From Dermatophagoides farinae (lineage: Eukaryota > Arthropoda > Arachnida > Sarcoptiformes > Pyroglyphidae), in contig NC_134681.1 in the NCBI RefSeq assembly GCF_024713945.1, positions 2,294,001 through 2,358,000 of the forward strand: a stretch of 64,000 nt of DNA. The letters run 5' to 3'. The translations under genes were made by a program, and so were the position numbers. Numbering within the stretch: position 1 is the stretch's first letter; each line of letters begins with the position of its first letter. Shown in pieces: positions 49,827 to 61,574 of this stretch. The notes beneath the pieces were generated by a model. The model ran no database searches and was not told the origin of the DNA. It saw only the letters and a list, made by a program, of their open reading frames with translations.

Positions 49827-52142
49827 ATGGCCACAATCAATATAATATTGGCGATTTTATTCATCAATTTAATGGTAATACAAATAACAATTGCACAATC
49901 AACAGCCGTAAATAGTGCTACTACTGCTACTAGTACTACTGGTATCAGTAGTACAGATTTATTGATACGTGATATTCTATTAAATCAATCATCAACATAT
50001 TATAATGATGAATTAATATTGGAACAAATGTTAGCCGCAGCCAATATGTCACAGCCACCGCCGGAAACATGGCGTGCAATTGTTAACCTGTTGACAAGAG
50101 GAGTGAATGTAACACATTTACAATACCATCTATTGAATAATAATCGAAATAATCAAAATGATTCACATGATGATCAATCAATAAAATCGAATGAAAAGAA
50201 AACTATTTCATTATTGACATTAAAACATGATGATGCCGGTGGCATGAATAATGGCCATCATTCAATTCAACAACAACAACAACAACAACAAGATGGTGAT
50301 GATGATCAAAATTTAACCATAAAAAAATCAACAAAATCACATATTGAATCAGCTATCGATGAATTTCCATCAGATTTCATGTCTGATGAATTTCGAAATA
50401 AAGGTGGATTTATTGTTCATATCGCTATTTTTGTTTATCTATCATTAGCATTGGCTGTTATTTGTGATGATTATTTTCTTAAATCATTGGAATATATTAG
50501 TGAAGGTGAGTTTGGTGTTTGTTTTTTGTTGTTGTTGCCAATTTTTTTTTCATTTTTTTTTCATTCATTTACATTACATAGCACTTCATTTGCCATCAGA
50601 TATTGCTGGTGCAACATTTATGGCAATTGGAACATCAGCGCCGGAATTATTTACATCCGTAATTGGTGTGTTTATTTCTGAAAATGATATCGGTACCGGT
50701 ACAATTGTCGGTTCAGCTGTTTTCAATTTGATCGCTATACCTGGTGCTTGTGGATTTGCTGCATATTATAATCTGAAAAATATGCCAAAAATCAATCCAT
50801 TTCCGATCATACGTGATACAATATTCTATGTGTTGACAATAATTACATTGATACTTTGCATAAAAGATAATCGCGTTGATTGGATTGAATCGATAACATT
50901 GATTGCATTATATATTGTTTACATTATTATCATGTATTTTAATGCACAAATATCACATGTTGTTGGTAAATCCGAAAAATTTCGTCGTCATTCATCATCA
51001 TCATCGTCATCAGATCCATATTTGAATGGTGATGTTGATGAAAAATCGTCTAGACAACAAAGACGCAAAACAATTGATTTGGGTGTCAATGCCACAAACG
51101 AATCACAACCATTATTGTTGACCGATGATAGTGTTAAACGTTTATCACCACCGCCAGCATATCAATCAGGTGGTTCAACATATGTTTCACAACAACAGCA
51201 AATAAATCCATCAACAGCAACTAATGAACAATTGGATTTATCGAAAATTCATCTAACACTGTCTGAGAATGGAAAATTTAAAGAAGTTAAATCAGGTTTG
51301 TTGTATTTTTTCTAAAAAAAATTTCTTTTGATTGAGTGAATTTTTTTTTGTTTTGACAAGGTGGAAATCGACGAATGTCACAATCGATCACAACTAATCG
51401 TAAACAATCATCAGAAATTATCGATCTGGAACAACAATCAATTGATGGCAGTGGTGATGATGATGAAACAGATGCCGATTGGTCTGGACATCCATTTATT
51501 CAATTTTTATTGTTTCCATTTAAAATTATATTTTTCATCACATTACCGAAGCCAACTCGTTTCTGTTTTGTTATCACGTTTGTTTCATCAATCATGTGGA
51601 TTGCATGTCTTACCTATTTTATCGTATGGATGGTTACATTAGTTGGTTCGTTTGTGTTAAAATTCATTTTACTGAATCATATATCATATATATCATCATT
51701 CTTTTTATCAATAGGCTATACATTGGGAATACCGGATACTGTGTCTGGTATAACCGTATTGGCAGCTGGTACAAGTATACCGGAATTAATTTCTAGCTAT
51801 TTGATTGTCAAAAAATCTGGATTAGCTGATATGGCCATTTGTAATTCGATTGGATCGAATATTTTTGACATATTATTCTGTTTAGGATTACCATGGCTAT
51901 TGAAATCATCTATTGTTATCGTTACTAATGGTTTTGGTCTTGCCACATTGGCCAGTAGTTATATACCAATACAATCGACAGCATTACCGATAACATCACT
52001 GACATTATTATTGACAATCGGTGCAATGATAATGATATTTCGTCTATCTAGATGGCGATTAAATCTAAAGCTTGGAATACTTTGTACATTGGTTTATATT
52101 GTTTTTGTTGTTACATCAACATCGTTGGAATTCAATGTTTAA
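49827..52142 (+). CDS. K+-dependent Na+/Ca2+ exchanger, SLC24/NCKX family (701 aa, four exons)
   Basis: The exons are 49827-50505, 50582-51295, 51361-51645 and 51715-52142. The introns are 76, 65 and 69 bp, GT-AG and frame-preserving. The ATG at 49827 starts a signal-like segment ([20 protein letters not shown]). An upstream in-frame stretch back to 49689 is mostly Ser from TCA repeats and was left out. After a long low-complexity extracellular loop (including Q8) comes the first helix cluster with alpha-1 repeat [17 protein letters not shown] (236-252), then [10 protein letters not shown]. Next is the large cytoplasmic loop with Ser- and Gln-rich parts, and finally alpha-2 [17 protein letters not shown] (571-587) and SIGSNIFDI. 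Asp611 in NIFDI is the residue linked to K+ dependence in NCKX. The alpha-2 acidic residue is Glu583 where NCKX usually has Asp. It should extrude Ca2+ plus K+ in exchange for Na+ at the plasma membrane. Confidence 0.92.
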
Positions 52143-52666
52143 TATAATGGCAAAAACCAATGAAATAATCCAAGAATGGAACATACATATAATTTTTTTA
52201 TGATTCATATTGATACACAAAACACGATATTCTGGATATTTTTTTATTCTAGTAGGATTTATTATAATTGTCATTGTTCTTTTTTTTCACGAAAAATTCA
52301 AATTTATTTCATTAATAATAATTTTCTTTTTTTCGAAATTGTCAAATTTTTTTTTTCACCTCAAATTATCATCATTTCCAAATCTGATTTTGAATAATTC
52401 TGATTGGTAATTTTCAAATTGGTGTGTGTGTGTGTGTGTGTATGGGTGTGTCGATGTGAAAGTCTAAATGCCACTAGTTTTTTTTCGACTGAAATATTTT
52501 GGGTGTGTAGGTGTATGTTTGCTTGTTTCATGATCCAGATTTATGTATGTATGCATGTGTAATGTTTAAGTAATCGCAGTAGGTGTTTTCAATAATTTTT
52601 TTTAATTTTCGTCAAAATAAATCAATCATAAATGGATAAGAATGTGAAGATTCGACTGCTTTGATT
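52143..52666. other. Convergent 3' ends of the exchanger (+) and MDM1-like (-) genes
   Basis: The stretch contains T-runs, (TG)n at 52421-52441 and an AATAAA on the + strand at 52616-52621, about 475 bp past the exchanger stop. If used, the exchanger 3' UTR ends within 50 bp of the stop codon of the opposing gene. Confidence 0.5.
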
Positions 52667-55600
52667 TTAGACACCTGATATTCCATTAATTGGCACTGGT
52701 CGTACCATTTGATCATTTTGTTGCTGTTGTTGTTGCAATAATGATTGTGTGTCCGGAAAATTTGCTGGTGTTGTTGTTTGTCCACCGTTAACCCAATTTA
52801 GACCGCCTTTTTCAATGGTTACTTTCCATGATTCCGGTGATGGTGATTTAATACCACTTATCTGTTCAGGTGATTTTATCTGTGTTGTATGTAATGGTAC
52901 TTGCTTCGGTTGTGGATCAAATTCACGTTGCTGCTGTTGTTGTTGTTGTTGTGGTTCAGTTGCTGTGGTTGCGACCGCTGAACCAGTATTAGCTGGTTTT
53001 GTTTTAATCGATGTTAATTCAGCAGCTGATTCATTTGTTTGCTGTTGCGGTTTTTTTACCGGTTTTATCCAGATTTTTTTCGATCCATCCACTGCTGTCG
53101 ATGATGATGTTTGTTGATTAGTTGCTGTCGTTGTTGATGATGATGGTGGTGGTGGTGGTTTTTTCACTGAAATAATTTTACTTGAAACAACCTTTGAATT
53201 GTTGTTATTGTTAATTCGATCAACATTTGTTTGTTTGGTAGTTGAACTCGCTGCTGTTGTATTGGGTTTTGTCACTAATTTTCGTGTTACTGGTCTTGGT
53301 TCTAATTATTGAACGAGAAAAAGAAAATTAGATCAAAAATAGTCAAATTTTTTTTGTTGGATGAAAAAAAAAATCATACTTGAACTGGAAATAGAACGAT
53401 CATCCTGTAGACTAGGTGGTGCTGAATTCATCATCATCATCGTCGATTGACGTAAATGTGGTTTAGCTGATGCACTACGTGATGTATTCTGTGATGAATT
53501 ACGTTCGGAACGTTTCTGTTCAATTACAAGTCTTGTAGCTAATGCTAATGCTGCAAGATCATTACGATCTTTAACCTGTACACCATTCCATGAATATTCT
53601 GGATTAACTGGTTGGGCACCTGATTATTGAATGGAAAAAAATTGATTAAATGATTTTTTCGTATAATTAATTGACAATATTTACCATTTCGTGATCGAGC
53701 ACGATATTTGCATGCTTGACGTGAACGTTCAGTTACCTCACTAAACCATGATTGTGCCATTTGTTGAGCTTTCAAGCTAAGACGATCACCTTTTTTAAAA
53801 CCATCACCTTCAACATAAACATATTCATTAAAATCCTTGAATTTTGCATGATATTCCGATTTCGTTGGATCATCGCATGTTGGTGATTGTGGTTGAGATC
53901 TAGTACTAATAATTGCCGATTGTTGTTGTTGGTGTTGTTGACTATTTTGACTGCTTATTGTTGCTGTTGTCGTTGTAGATGATGATTTCTTCAATATTTC
54001 TGGTTCAACAATTGCCATATTAAGTACTGCATTACCTGGAACAGCAGCATCTCGAAACGATAATGCGAATGATGTTTGTGGTCTGATATGATCACCACTA
54101 GCTGAATAAATAACATCATCATGTTTATTATTATTATTATAGCTATTTGTTAGACTATTTGGCTGTGAATATGATGTTGGATGCTGTTGGCCAAACGATA
54201 ATTGATATTGACTCATCATTGGTTCTTGTTGCAATGGTTTTGTTTCAATCATTGGTAATTTCCATCGAAATTGATGACTATATTCAGTTTGACGATTTAC
54301 ATAGGAATTATTATTTTCCATGTTATTAAGATTTTTATCCGGTTGATTCACAATGATCGGATCCAAGTCTTTTAGAAGAATGAGAGCAAGAAACGTTTAG
54401 AAGTTGAATTCAAATTTTATTCAATAGTATTCAAATAATAATAAAGCTTTTTAAAAATGATCATAACTAGTAAACACACACTCAATATTTATACAATATT
54501 TTCACTATTGATCATACTAATTAAATATGGTCAATAGTAACATTTAATTGATTAATTAATCTATCTAATATCTAATAATTAATCAATTAAATCAATCATT
54601 TCAACAATTCAACAAAATCTTTACTCGTATTATTATTAGTGTTATTGTTGTCAAATTCTTTGTCGATAATGTTAACGTTTTTTGGAACGAAAATTGAAAA
54701 ATATCAGCAATGAGTCATCTAAAATGGAAAAAAAGGGATGGACACACAATATACAGCATCAAACAACGCAAATTTATTGTCATCATCATCATCATCATCA
54801 TCATCATGATCATCAGAGAAACAAAATCTAACCAGAATATTCTAAAAAACCAATATAAAAAAAGTTCTAGCAGCTACAGCAATAGCAGTAGTGGTACATG
54901 GAAAACAGAAAAAGTATTGTTCCATGACATAACTAATCAATCCATTGTAGGCGATATAGAACACCAACACCAACACACACACACACACACACATGCACAC
55001 GATTCTAGGAATCTAGATCTAAAAACTGCACTTGCATCACAATTGGAACCTATTCTGGTATACTAAAAGTGGTTCCAAAATGTACAGCACATAATGTACA
55101 ATTTTAGCCATTTAAAAAAAAAATTTCGAGTTTGCGCGTTGTTGGTTAGTTATTTTTTTTTTCATTTTGCACAAAATATCAATGTCATCATCGTTGTTAT
55201 AACTTTATGTGCGTGTGTGTGTGTTATTATTAGTTACACCTAAAAAAAATTTTAAATTTTTTTTTTTATAAATTTATTACCATGGAACTGCCATATGCAC
55301 TTGAAGAAAAAAATTGATCTTTTTCATTTTGATTCTTTGAAATTTTCCAAAGAAAAAAATCTCTTTTGTATTGTCAACAAAAAATAATAATTAGACCATG
55401 ACGAATGTTTTTGCCTTTTGATTCGAATCAATGAGATCATTTTTAAAGCTTTTTTCGAGTTCTAAAAAAAACAAACACACACACACCCACACACAAAAAA
55501 AAATCTTACTTGTATTTGGTTGTTCATCAATAATTTGTATTGATTTTGTATTATTATCGTTCCACGATTCGTTTACAATCGATAACGGTGTATGATTGAT

Positions 55601-57085
55601 AGTAGAATTATCATCAAATCTTGAATAACGATGATTATTACTTGAAATTGTTTTCAATTGATCATCGATTGGTGTTGATGAAACTAGATTCAATGTATGA
55701 AAACTATCGGCCAGATGGCGTGATATTGAAAATTTTTTTGACCACAATGATGATTCGTTATTGTTTGTTGATTGTTGCTGCTGCTGTCGATTTGTATCGC
55801 TGGTGGTGGTCGTTGTTGTTTTATTATTCTCATCAACAGTCGAAATACCAAATATTGACTAAAACAAAAAAAAAAAAAAAAAATTATAAAGCAAAACAAA
55901 TGAAAAACACACAAACAAAATAAAAAATGAAGATGTGATTTTGTTTTGTTTTTTTTTTGAAAATAAAGAAAATTTTCTGCTTTTGTTTTTTATCGTTCAG
56001 CTCAAAAAAAAAAAATAATGATGATGATGATGATGACTTTGCTCAAAATAATAATTCAGAGAGCAAGAAAGAGAGAGAGAGTCGGTAATGGTAAAGATGA
56101 AAATGGACGGATATATTTCAAAAAAAAAACAAAAGAAAAAATCCCGATTGTCATCACAAAAAAAAAATAGTAAACTATGTACGTTTATTATCATCATCAT
56201 GTTTATAAATCATCAACAATGACTGTATGAGATTGGTTTTGGCTCTTTTTTTTTCTCCATCATCATCATCATCATCATTATTTGGTGTATTTCTTTTTTT
56301 TCACAATAATAAAAAATCAATGTGGATAGATAGCTTGTCTAGCCTCTCTCTGTGTATGTGTGTGTGTGTGTGTGTGTGTAGATTTTACCTGTGTTGTGTG
56401 TTGTCATTTTCATTGTTATCCATTCATTATCCATTGTCAGTAATATGTTTTTTTTTTGATTTTATAATAATAAAAAAAATCGTCCTTCATAAACAACTGA
56501 ATGTAGTGTGTATTTGTCGACTGTTTTTTTTTTCATCAGCAAGTCTCTCTCTCTCTCTCTCTCTTTATCTACTTTGCTACTATTTTGTTTGTATCATTTT
56601 CCATCATTTTAATCTTTAAACTTGATTTTTGTTTGTTTCACATCGTTGTTTCTGCTGAAATACACTCTTTTAACACACACACACACACACACACGCACTA
56701 AGTAGAAATTGAAAATTAGATATTTATATTTGTATCAAGGAACGAGAGGAAAAATTCTTTCCATTTTTGTTTATCAAAGAATTTTGTTTTGTAAATAAAT
56801 AATTTTTTGTTGCTGTTAATCTGCAAATCTAATCTAATGACATATTTAATGACAAAAGTTGACTGTTTTCATTTTCACATCTACCTGTCAGTTTTTTTTT
56901 CATTTTGACACTTTTGACACTTTTGTCACAAAGGGATTTATGTTGATAATGACATTTACAGCGAGAAAAATGGATTCATTCCATTGTCAACACTGTAGAT
57001 GATTATTATTATTTTTTTTTTAAATACATACCGATGATTGTTGTACAATCGAAGCCGGACATTGTGCACGACATATATTCCACAT
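52667..57085 (-). CDS. MDM1-like microtubule/centriole-associated protein (653 aa, five exons)
   Basis: The exons are 57032-57085, 55510-55858, 53685-54368, 53380-53619 and 52667-53301. All joins are GT-AG and keep frame; intron lengths are 1173, 1141, 65 and 78 bp. Two segments recall vertebrate MDM1: TEYSHQFRWK (162-171), like its SEYQRxFxWK repeats, and KSEYHAKFKDFNEYVYVEG (304-322), followed by WFSEVTERSRQACKYRARSR (342-361), like SEYRAKF...YLY...WYAEV.ELR..A..YR.R. Then comes SWNGVQVKDRNDLAALALAT and a long Ser/Thr/Gln/Pro-rich basic C-terminal tail with Q8 and PPPPP. MDM1 binds microtubules and limits centriole duplication. The assignment rests on these short motifs recalled from memory, so it is moderate. 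The first exon is short (MWNICRAQCPASIVQQSS) and the least certain; a TATA-like site lies upstream. Confidence 0.62.
54405..54614 (-). mobile_element. Candidate solo LTR related to the copia-type element, in intron 2 of the MDM1-like gene
   Basis: It starts TGAATTC and ends TTCAACA on the + strand (TGTTGAATTG on the minus strand). The core, ACAATATTTTCACTATTGAT and onward through ACTAATTAAATAT, matches the LTRs at 35871 and 36962 with few differences. It is longer (210 bp) and diverged. No matching LTR or target duplication is visible nearby. Confidence 0.5.
54615..55509 (-). other. Remainder of intron 2 of the MDM1-like gene
   Basis: (CAT)n at 54780-54807, (CA)n at 54974-54994, (TG)n at 55210-55223, and A/T runs. 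No coding signal on either strand beyond repeat translations. Confidence 0.5.
55859..57031 (-). other. Intron 1 of the MDM1-like gene (1,173 bp)
   Basis: It begins GTATGT and ends TTTGTTTTAG on the minus strand. It is filled with (GAT)n (56018-56036), (TG)n (56356-56380), (TC)n (56545-56564), (CA)n (56674-56695) and A/T runs. Confidence 0.5.
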
Positions 57086-57217
57086 GATGATGATGATGAG
57101 AATTATTTTTGAAACTTATTGAAAATTAAAAAACAAACACAAACCAAGAACATGGGATTGGTTCTTTCGAACACAACAACAAACGAATGAATGTATCACA
57201 AAGATTGATCCAAAATA

Positions 57218-57225
57218 TTTTTATA
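57218..57225 (-). promoter_or_regulatory. Candidate TATA box upstream of the MDM1-like gene
   Basis: The minus strand reads TATAAAAA about 135 bp before the proposed ATG at 57085. This supports, but does not prove, the short first exon. Confidence 0.3.
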
Positions 57226-58416
57226 CTGAAATTTTTTAGAAAAAAAAACAAGGTTATCACAACAACAACTGACTACTGAATCCAATAATGATAGATAGAT
57301 AGTGACTACTGATGTCCACTAATGTCATTCATTTGTGAATTGTTCATCATCATCATCAATGTTGACCTTGTTTTGCTTTGTTGTATTGTGGTGATTGACG
57401 TCCAACACACGCACACACACACACACACACACAATGAATGTAAGATCGGAATAAAGTAATATATAGCCCAGTGAATAGAAAAAAAAGTGCACCTGAATCA
57501 AAACGAAACAAATTCCAACAACTATGACAACGGCGATAATGATGATCGTGTAATCATTTTTCTTTGGTTCCAGCACAGAGGAATCAATCAATTAAATTTT
57601 TTTTTCACATTACCAAATTCGGAACATTTTAATAATGTGTCAGGTGAATCAATTTGAAACAAAACACACACACACACCCAAAAGATTTTTGTTTATTTGT
57701 TTTTAAAACACCTGGACAACAAAATAATAATAATGGTGGTTTTTGGTAGCCATTGCTGTTGTTATTGTTGGGTGTTTTGACTTTTTTTTTTTTGGTTCAA
57801 ATCCAGCAAAATGTTTCAGCAAAAAGTTTATTATTTCTTCTATGCCGGAACAACCAATAAAATTCGGCCTTAATCAGGTTTTAAGTAGAAGCAGCAGCAG
57901 CAGCAGCAGTGGATACAGCATAACGCATGACCCCCTTTTTCACTGAATTATTCTGAAAATCTTCTGGATTGGATATATCTCTTTCTTTCTCTATATACAT
58001 GTAAATTTCCGATATTACGGTAATGATGGTGTGTGTGTGTGTGTTTGTGTGTATAGTGAACAACGAGAACGAAACAAAACGAAAAGACCGCACTGCGACA
58101 ATAACAATCTAAATTTATTTATTCACACATGTACATTTGCAATGTGATAATAATAACGTTTCTAATATTATAACTCATTCGAAATAATAATAATCCTGAT
58201 GATGATGATGATGATGATCAGGAAGAATCAGCAAAAGTTATCACTATTGGATATTGTCTATCATTGTCAATTCTTGAATACGTCAATTTGACTTTTGATG
58301 ATTCACGTTTTACATTTTTTTTCCATCAAATTATTGCCGTTAGATGGCGATATCAGTCTCGTTGTTGTTGAGCAAAAAAAAAAAATCAAAACGATCGACG
58401 AGAATTAAATTAAATC

Positions 58417-58422
58417 TTTATT
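58417..58422 (-). promoter_or_regulatory. Candidate poly(A) signal of the GPR158-like gene
   Basis: AATAAA on the minus strand, 276 bp after the stop codon. Confidence 0.35.
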
Positions 58423-58697
58423 AGCAAGAAAAAAAAATGGACATAGATATATAGAAATTGATTAAAGTTAATTGATTTCATCATCTGTACACGAACGAGA
58501 GGGGAACAAAAAAAAAAGAAAATTCAATTCACTGAAATTTGTCTGAAAATGAAATGGTAAAATAAATTATTGAGCTTTTTTCGGCTTGGTAGTATTGTGT
58601 TGTAAATTATTATTTGATTTACCAAAAAAATGACGAGAATGAATGATTGTACGAAATTCGATAAAAGAAATGAAGAAAAAAAAATGAAAATTCAATT

Positions 58698-61574
58698 TCA
58701 GCTATTTTGAAAATAATGATCAGTGAATAGAATTTTGATGAAAATATTTGAAATGGATGCCATCAATATAATCAACAAAATCGATGACAATGAACCGGAT
58801 ATAAATAATGGACGAGCACCAGCAACACGACAAGCCAATGTATCAAAACGTGATGGTTGATTTTGTAACATATTTATATATTCAGCTTCCATAACTTGTC
58901 CATCAAAATAAGTGATATGATCATTGAATGGATATTCAAAACCTTGTTCACATTGACATTTATAACCACCAGGTTCAAAACGTCGGCCCAATATCGGCAC
59001 ACAATATGATGAAAGACGATCACATTTATGTGTATTACGAAATGCGTTTGGCATCTGATAATAATGATGATGTAAAAATTCCGATGTTGATTGTACTGGT
59101 GGATAATAAAATGGACGATGATGATGACGATTCAATCCAGCTGCTGATGATGAATGATGAGAATTTTTTGCCCAATTCAATGGATCACCAGTACCACATT
59201 GATTAATGTCCAAATCTTTTAATGGCATATCCACAATAACAAAACCTTGTAACTGTAAACGATCGCTAACTTTATCTTTATTAAAAAATGGTGCACCATA
59301 ACTAATCAACCAACGATTATGGTAACCACCACAATCATAATATGGTGCTGCCCATTGTCCATTCATTAATGTGGCTGCTTTATATTGTAATGGATACTGG
59401 TCATAACGTATTGTCGAATGACCATTAGAATTATAGCGAATTTCAATTTTTGCTGTAAATTCTTCTAATGAATTTTCATCCAATGATTTATAACGATCAC
59501 GTAACAAACGATATAGTTCACGTTGTCGATAATGATATGGGCTTGTTGGTTCAAATCTTTCAAGATCATCGACAAAAAATTTTCTATCATTCCGTTGTAA
59601 ACGATAAGCGTACGGAGCGAATCTTGTTAGATTTGTAGAGAATTTTTCATTTTCAAATATAACACTAACTCCATACAGTTGCCGATCACCAATTAATGTG
59701 GCCAGTGTTTCAGCGATAACCTGATCTTTATTCAATGGACGATCCGGTACACGAAATTCAGCAAATGTTTGATTTGGATCAACAGTCTGTATGAATGCGG
59801 AAAGAAAATGTGCTAAACGTAGCGCCATACGTGCTTCATTCTCGAATTGAATCTCTTTACCAAAACCAACATCACCACGTAATGTAAGATCTTCACGTGA
59901 ATACCGGTGACAATTATCTGGACGTATTTGTTTCATAAATTGTTGTAATGTCCATGGATCAATACGTGCTGATTTTGTTGAATTTGTTTTTACACCGGTT
60001 AATGTTTCTGTTTTATGTATCAATTGTCGTCGTTCAATAGGATCAATTGGTAATACATTCTGTGTTCTGACGGCAATATAACCAATTTTTGAACAATGAA
60101 ATGATTTATCATATTCAGCTTTTGTTGCACGTTCAATACGTTCACCATTGAATGGTGTACGTATTGTTTTTGGCAAACGAAAACCAGGACGACAACGACA
60201 TTGATAACCACCACGACGAAAACCATAACCATGTAATGGTTCACATTCTGTAGTACGATTCTGACAACGTGATGTATCGGCAAAATAATTCGGTGATGGA
60301 TTTCCTTCACCAATTGGACATTGATTAATATCGATACGTTCAAAATCTATTTCCATAACCGATGTTGCTACATACCTACATCATATGATTATCAATTAAT
60401 AAATGATTGATTTTGATAGAAAAAAAACTTACATTGGAATTTCAATATGACGCCAACCAGTATGACGTGGATAAATATCTGGTACTGGAACCGATGCACC
60501 ATAAATCCATTTATTTGATCTTTTACAATCATAATATGGCCGAAACCATTTGACTGGACCAGGTGGATCCGATGGTGCTGGTGGTCCATGCCATACGAAT
60601 GTTTCATTTGTATGATTATTATGTGTGATTTGTACTGTATACGTTGTTTTTGAATCATGTCTTCGTGTTGGATCTGGTAGCCATAGATTATACCATTCAT
60701 TTATACGATATTGTTCATTTGTATAATTATTCGATATGGAATTATTTGGTATAGCGCCCAAATCAGTAGCATATATCGTATTCAATGTTGATGTACGTTG
60801 TACATGAAATGGATCATTAAAATCATCAACACGGAATGCACGTGGTGCAAATAATGGTAATGTTTTATTGAAAAAACCACGATATGATGGAGTGAATGCA
60901 TGATTTGGTGCAAAATAAAATCCGGAAGCATTGATAAAACGATTCGAGGCAACATCTGATATTGTTGATAGATAATAATACATTAATCCAGGTTCATCAT
61001 TGTCATTGGCTTTTTGTAGAATGAAACTAATTCATAAAAAACGAAATTAAATGTTTAGATACAAATTTATATTACACACAAACATACACACTACTTACCT
61101 GAGAAAAAAAGCACGTGAAAGGGCCATATTATGTATTTGTAATAAATTTGTACGATTTGGAAATATTGGATCAATACCTAGCCATTGTAGATTTGGTACA
61201 TGTGTTACTGTTGAATGTGGTAAAAATAATTTATTTACATCCACTACTTTACAGCTATCTGATGATAATGAATCAATTTTTTGTCTAATTTCATCAAATG
61301 AATCTGGTTTTTGCCAATCATATTGACCAGAAACTATTGGCATATTATTTATAAATAATAATGATATTGACCATAACCATAATAAAATGGTTATGGTGAT
61401 TGATGGTGATGAATTTTTGATGAATTTCGCCAATGAAAATGATGATGATGAAAGTAATTTGAAACTCTCCATCACTAATGATGGATTGATGGACATTGGT
61501 GATGATGATGATGATTTTGTTTCAAGTCTTAAAATTTCTTTTGATCGATGATATTCCCATTCATTATCCATCAT
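58698..61574 (-). CDS. GPR158/GPR179-like ectodomain protein with two Cache-EGF modules and no 7TM domain (915 aa, three exons)
   Basis: The exons are 61099-61574, 60433-61026 and 58698-60375. The introns are 72 and 57 bp, GT-AG and frame-preserving. The ATG at 61574 is followed by a Ser-rich stretch and a signal/anchor helix (TITILLWLWSISLLFI, about 60-75). Module 1 has NMALSRAFFLSFILQ, the Cache-type PYYDCKRSNKWIYGASV (322-338), DINQC (372-376) and an EGF-like part with Cys 376, 394, 401, 416, 418 and GGYQCRCRPGF. Module 2 repeats this order: RMALRLAHFLSAFIQ, PYYDCGGYHNRWLISYGAPF (701-720), DINQC (746-750), Cys 750, 808, 815, 830, 832 and GGYKCQCEQGF. The C-terminus is a hydrophobic segment (about 879-903) with a short tail, so it is membrane- or GPI-anchored. 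GPR158/179 carry one such Cache-EGF unit before seven helices; none follow here. The ligand is unknown. In the GPR158 family the Cache domain senses small ligands such as glycine. Confidence 0.78.

Larger units (their letters stand above)
57086..58697. other. Intergenic between the MDM1-like and GPR158-like genes
   Basis: The region contains (CA)n/(TG)n tracts (57411-57432, 58029-58044), (AGC)n at 57890-57909 and (GAT)n at 58196-58217. TTTATT at 58417-58422 is AATAAA on the minus strand and may terminate the GPR158-like transcript, 276 bp after its stop. One frame at 57325-57591 (-) encodes a hydrophobic stretch but lacks splice support. Confidence 0.5.

Noticed and set aside
52749-53117. 122-codon + strand frame with a Cys run, opposite the MDM1-like last exon
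   Set aside because: Antisense shadow of the Gln-coding repeats in the real exon.
57325-57591. Minus-strand frame with a hydrophobic stretch (IIIIAVVIVVGICFVLIQ)
   Set aside because: No acceptor site upstream, no partner exon, and a tail made from a CA repeat. It could be a stray exon but cannot be supported.
57795-57812. GGTTCAAATCC, resembling a tRNA T-loop
   Set aside because: No upstream A-box, acceptor or anticodon stem could be built around it. No tRNA or rRNA gene was found anywhere in the window.
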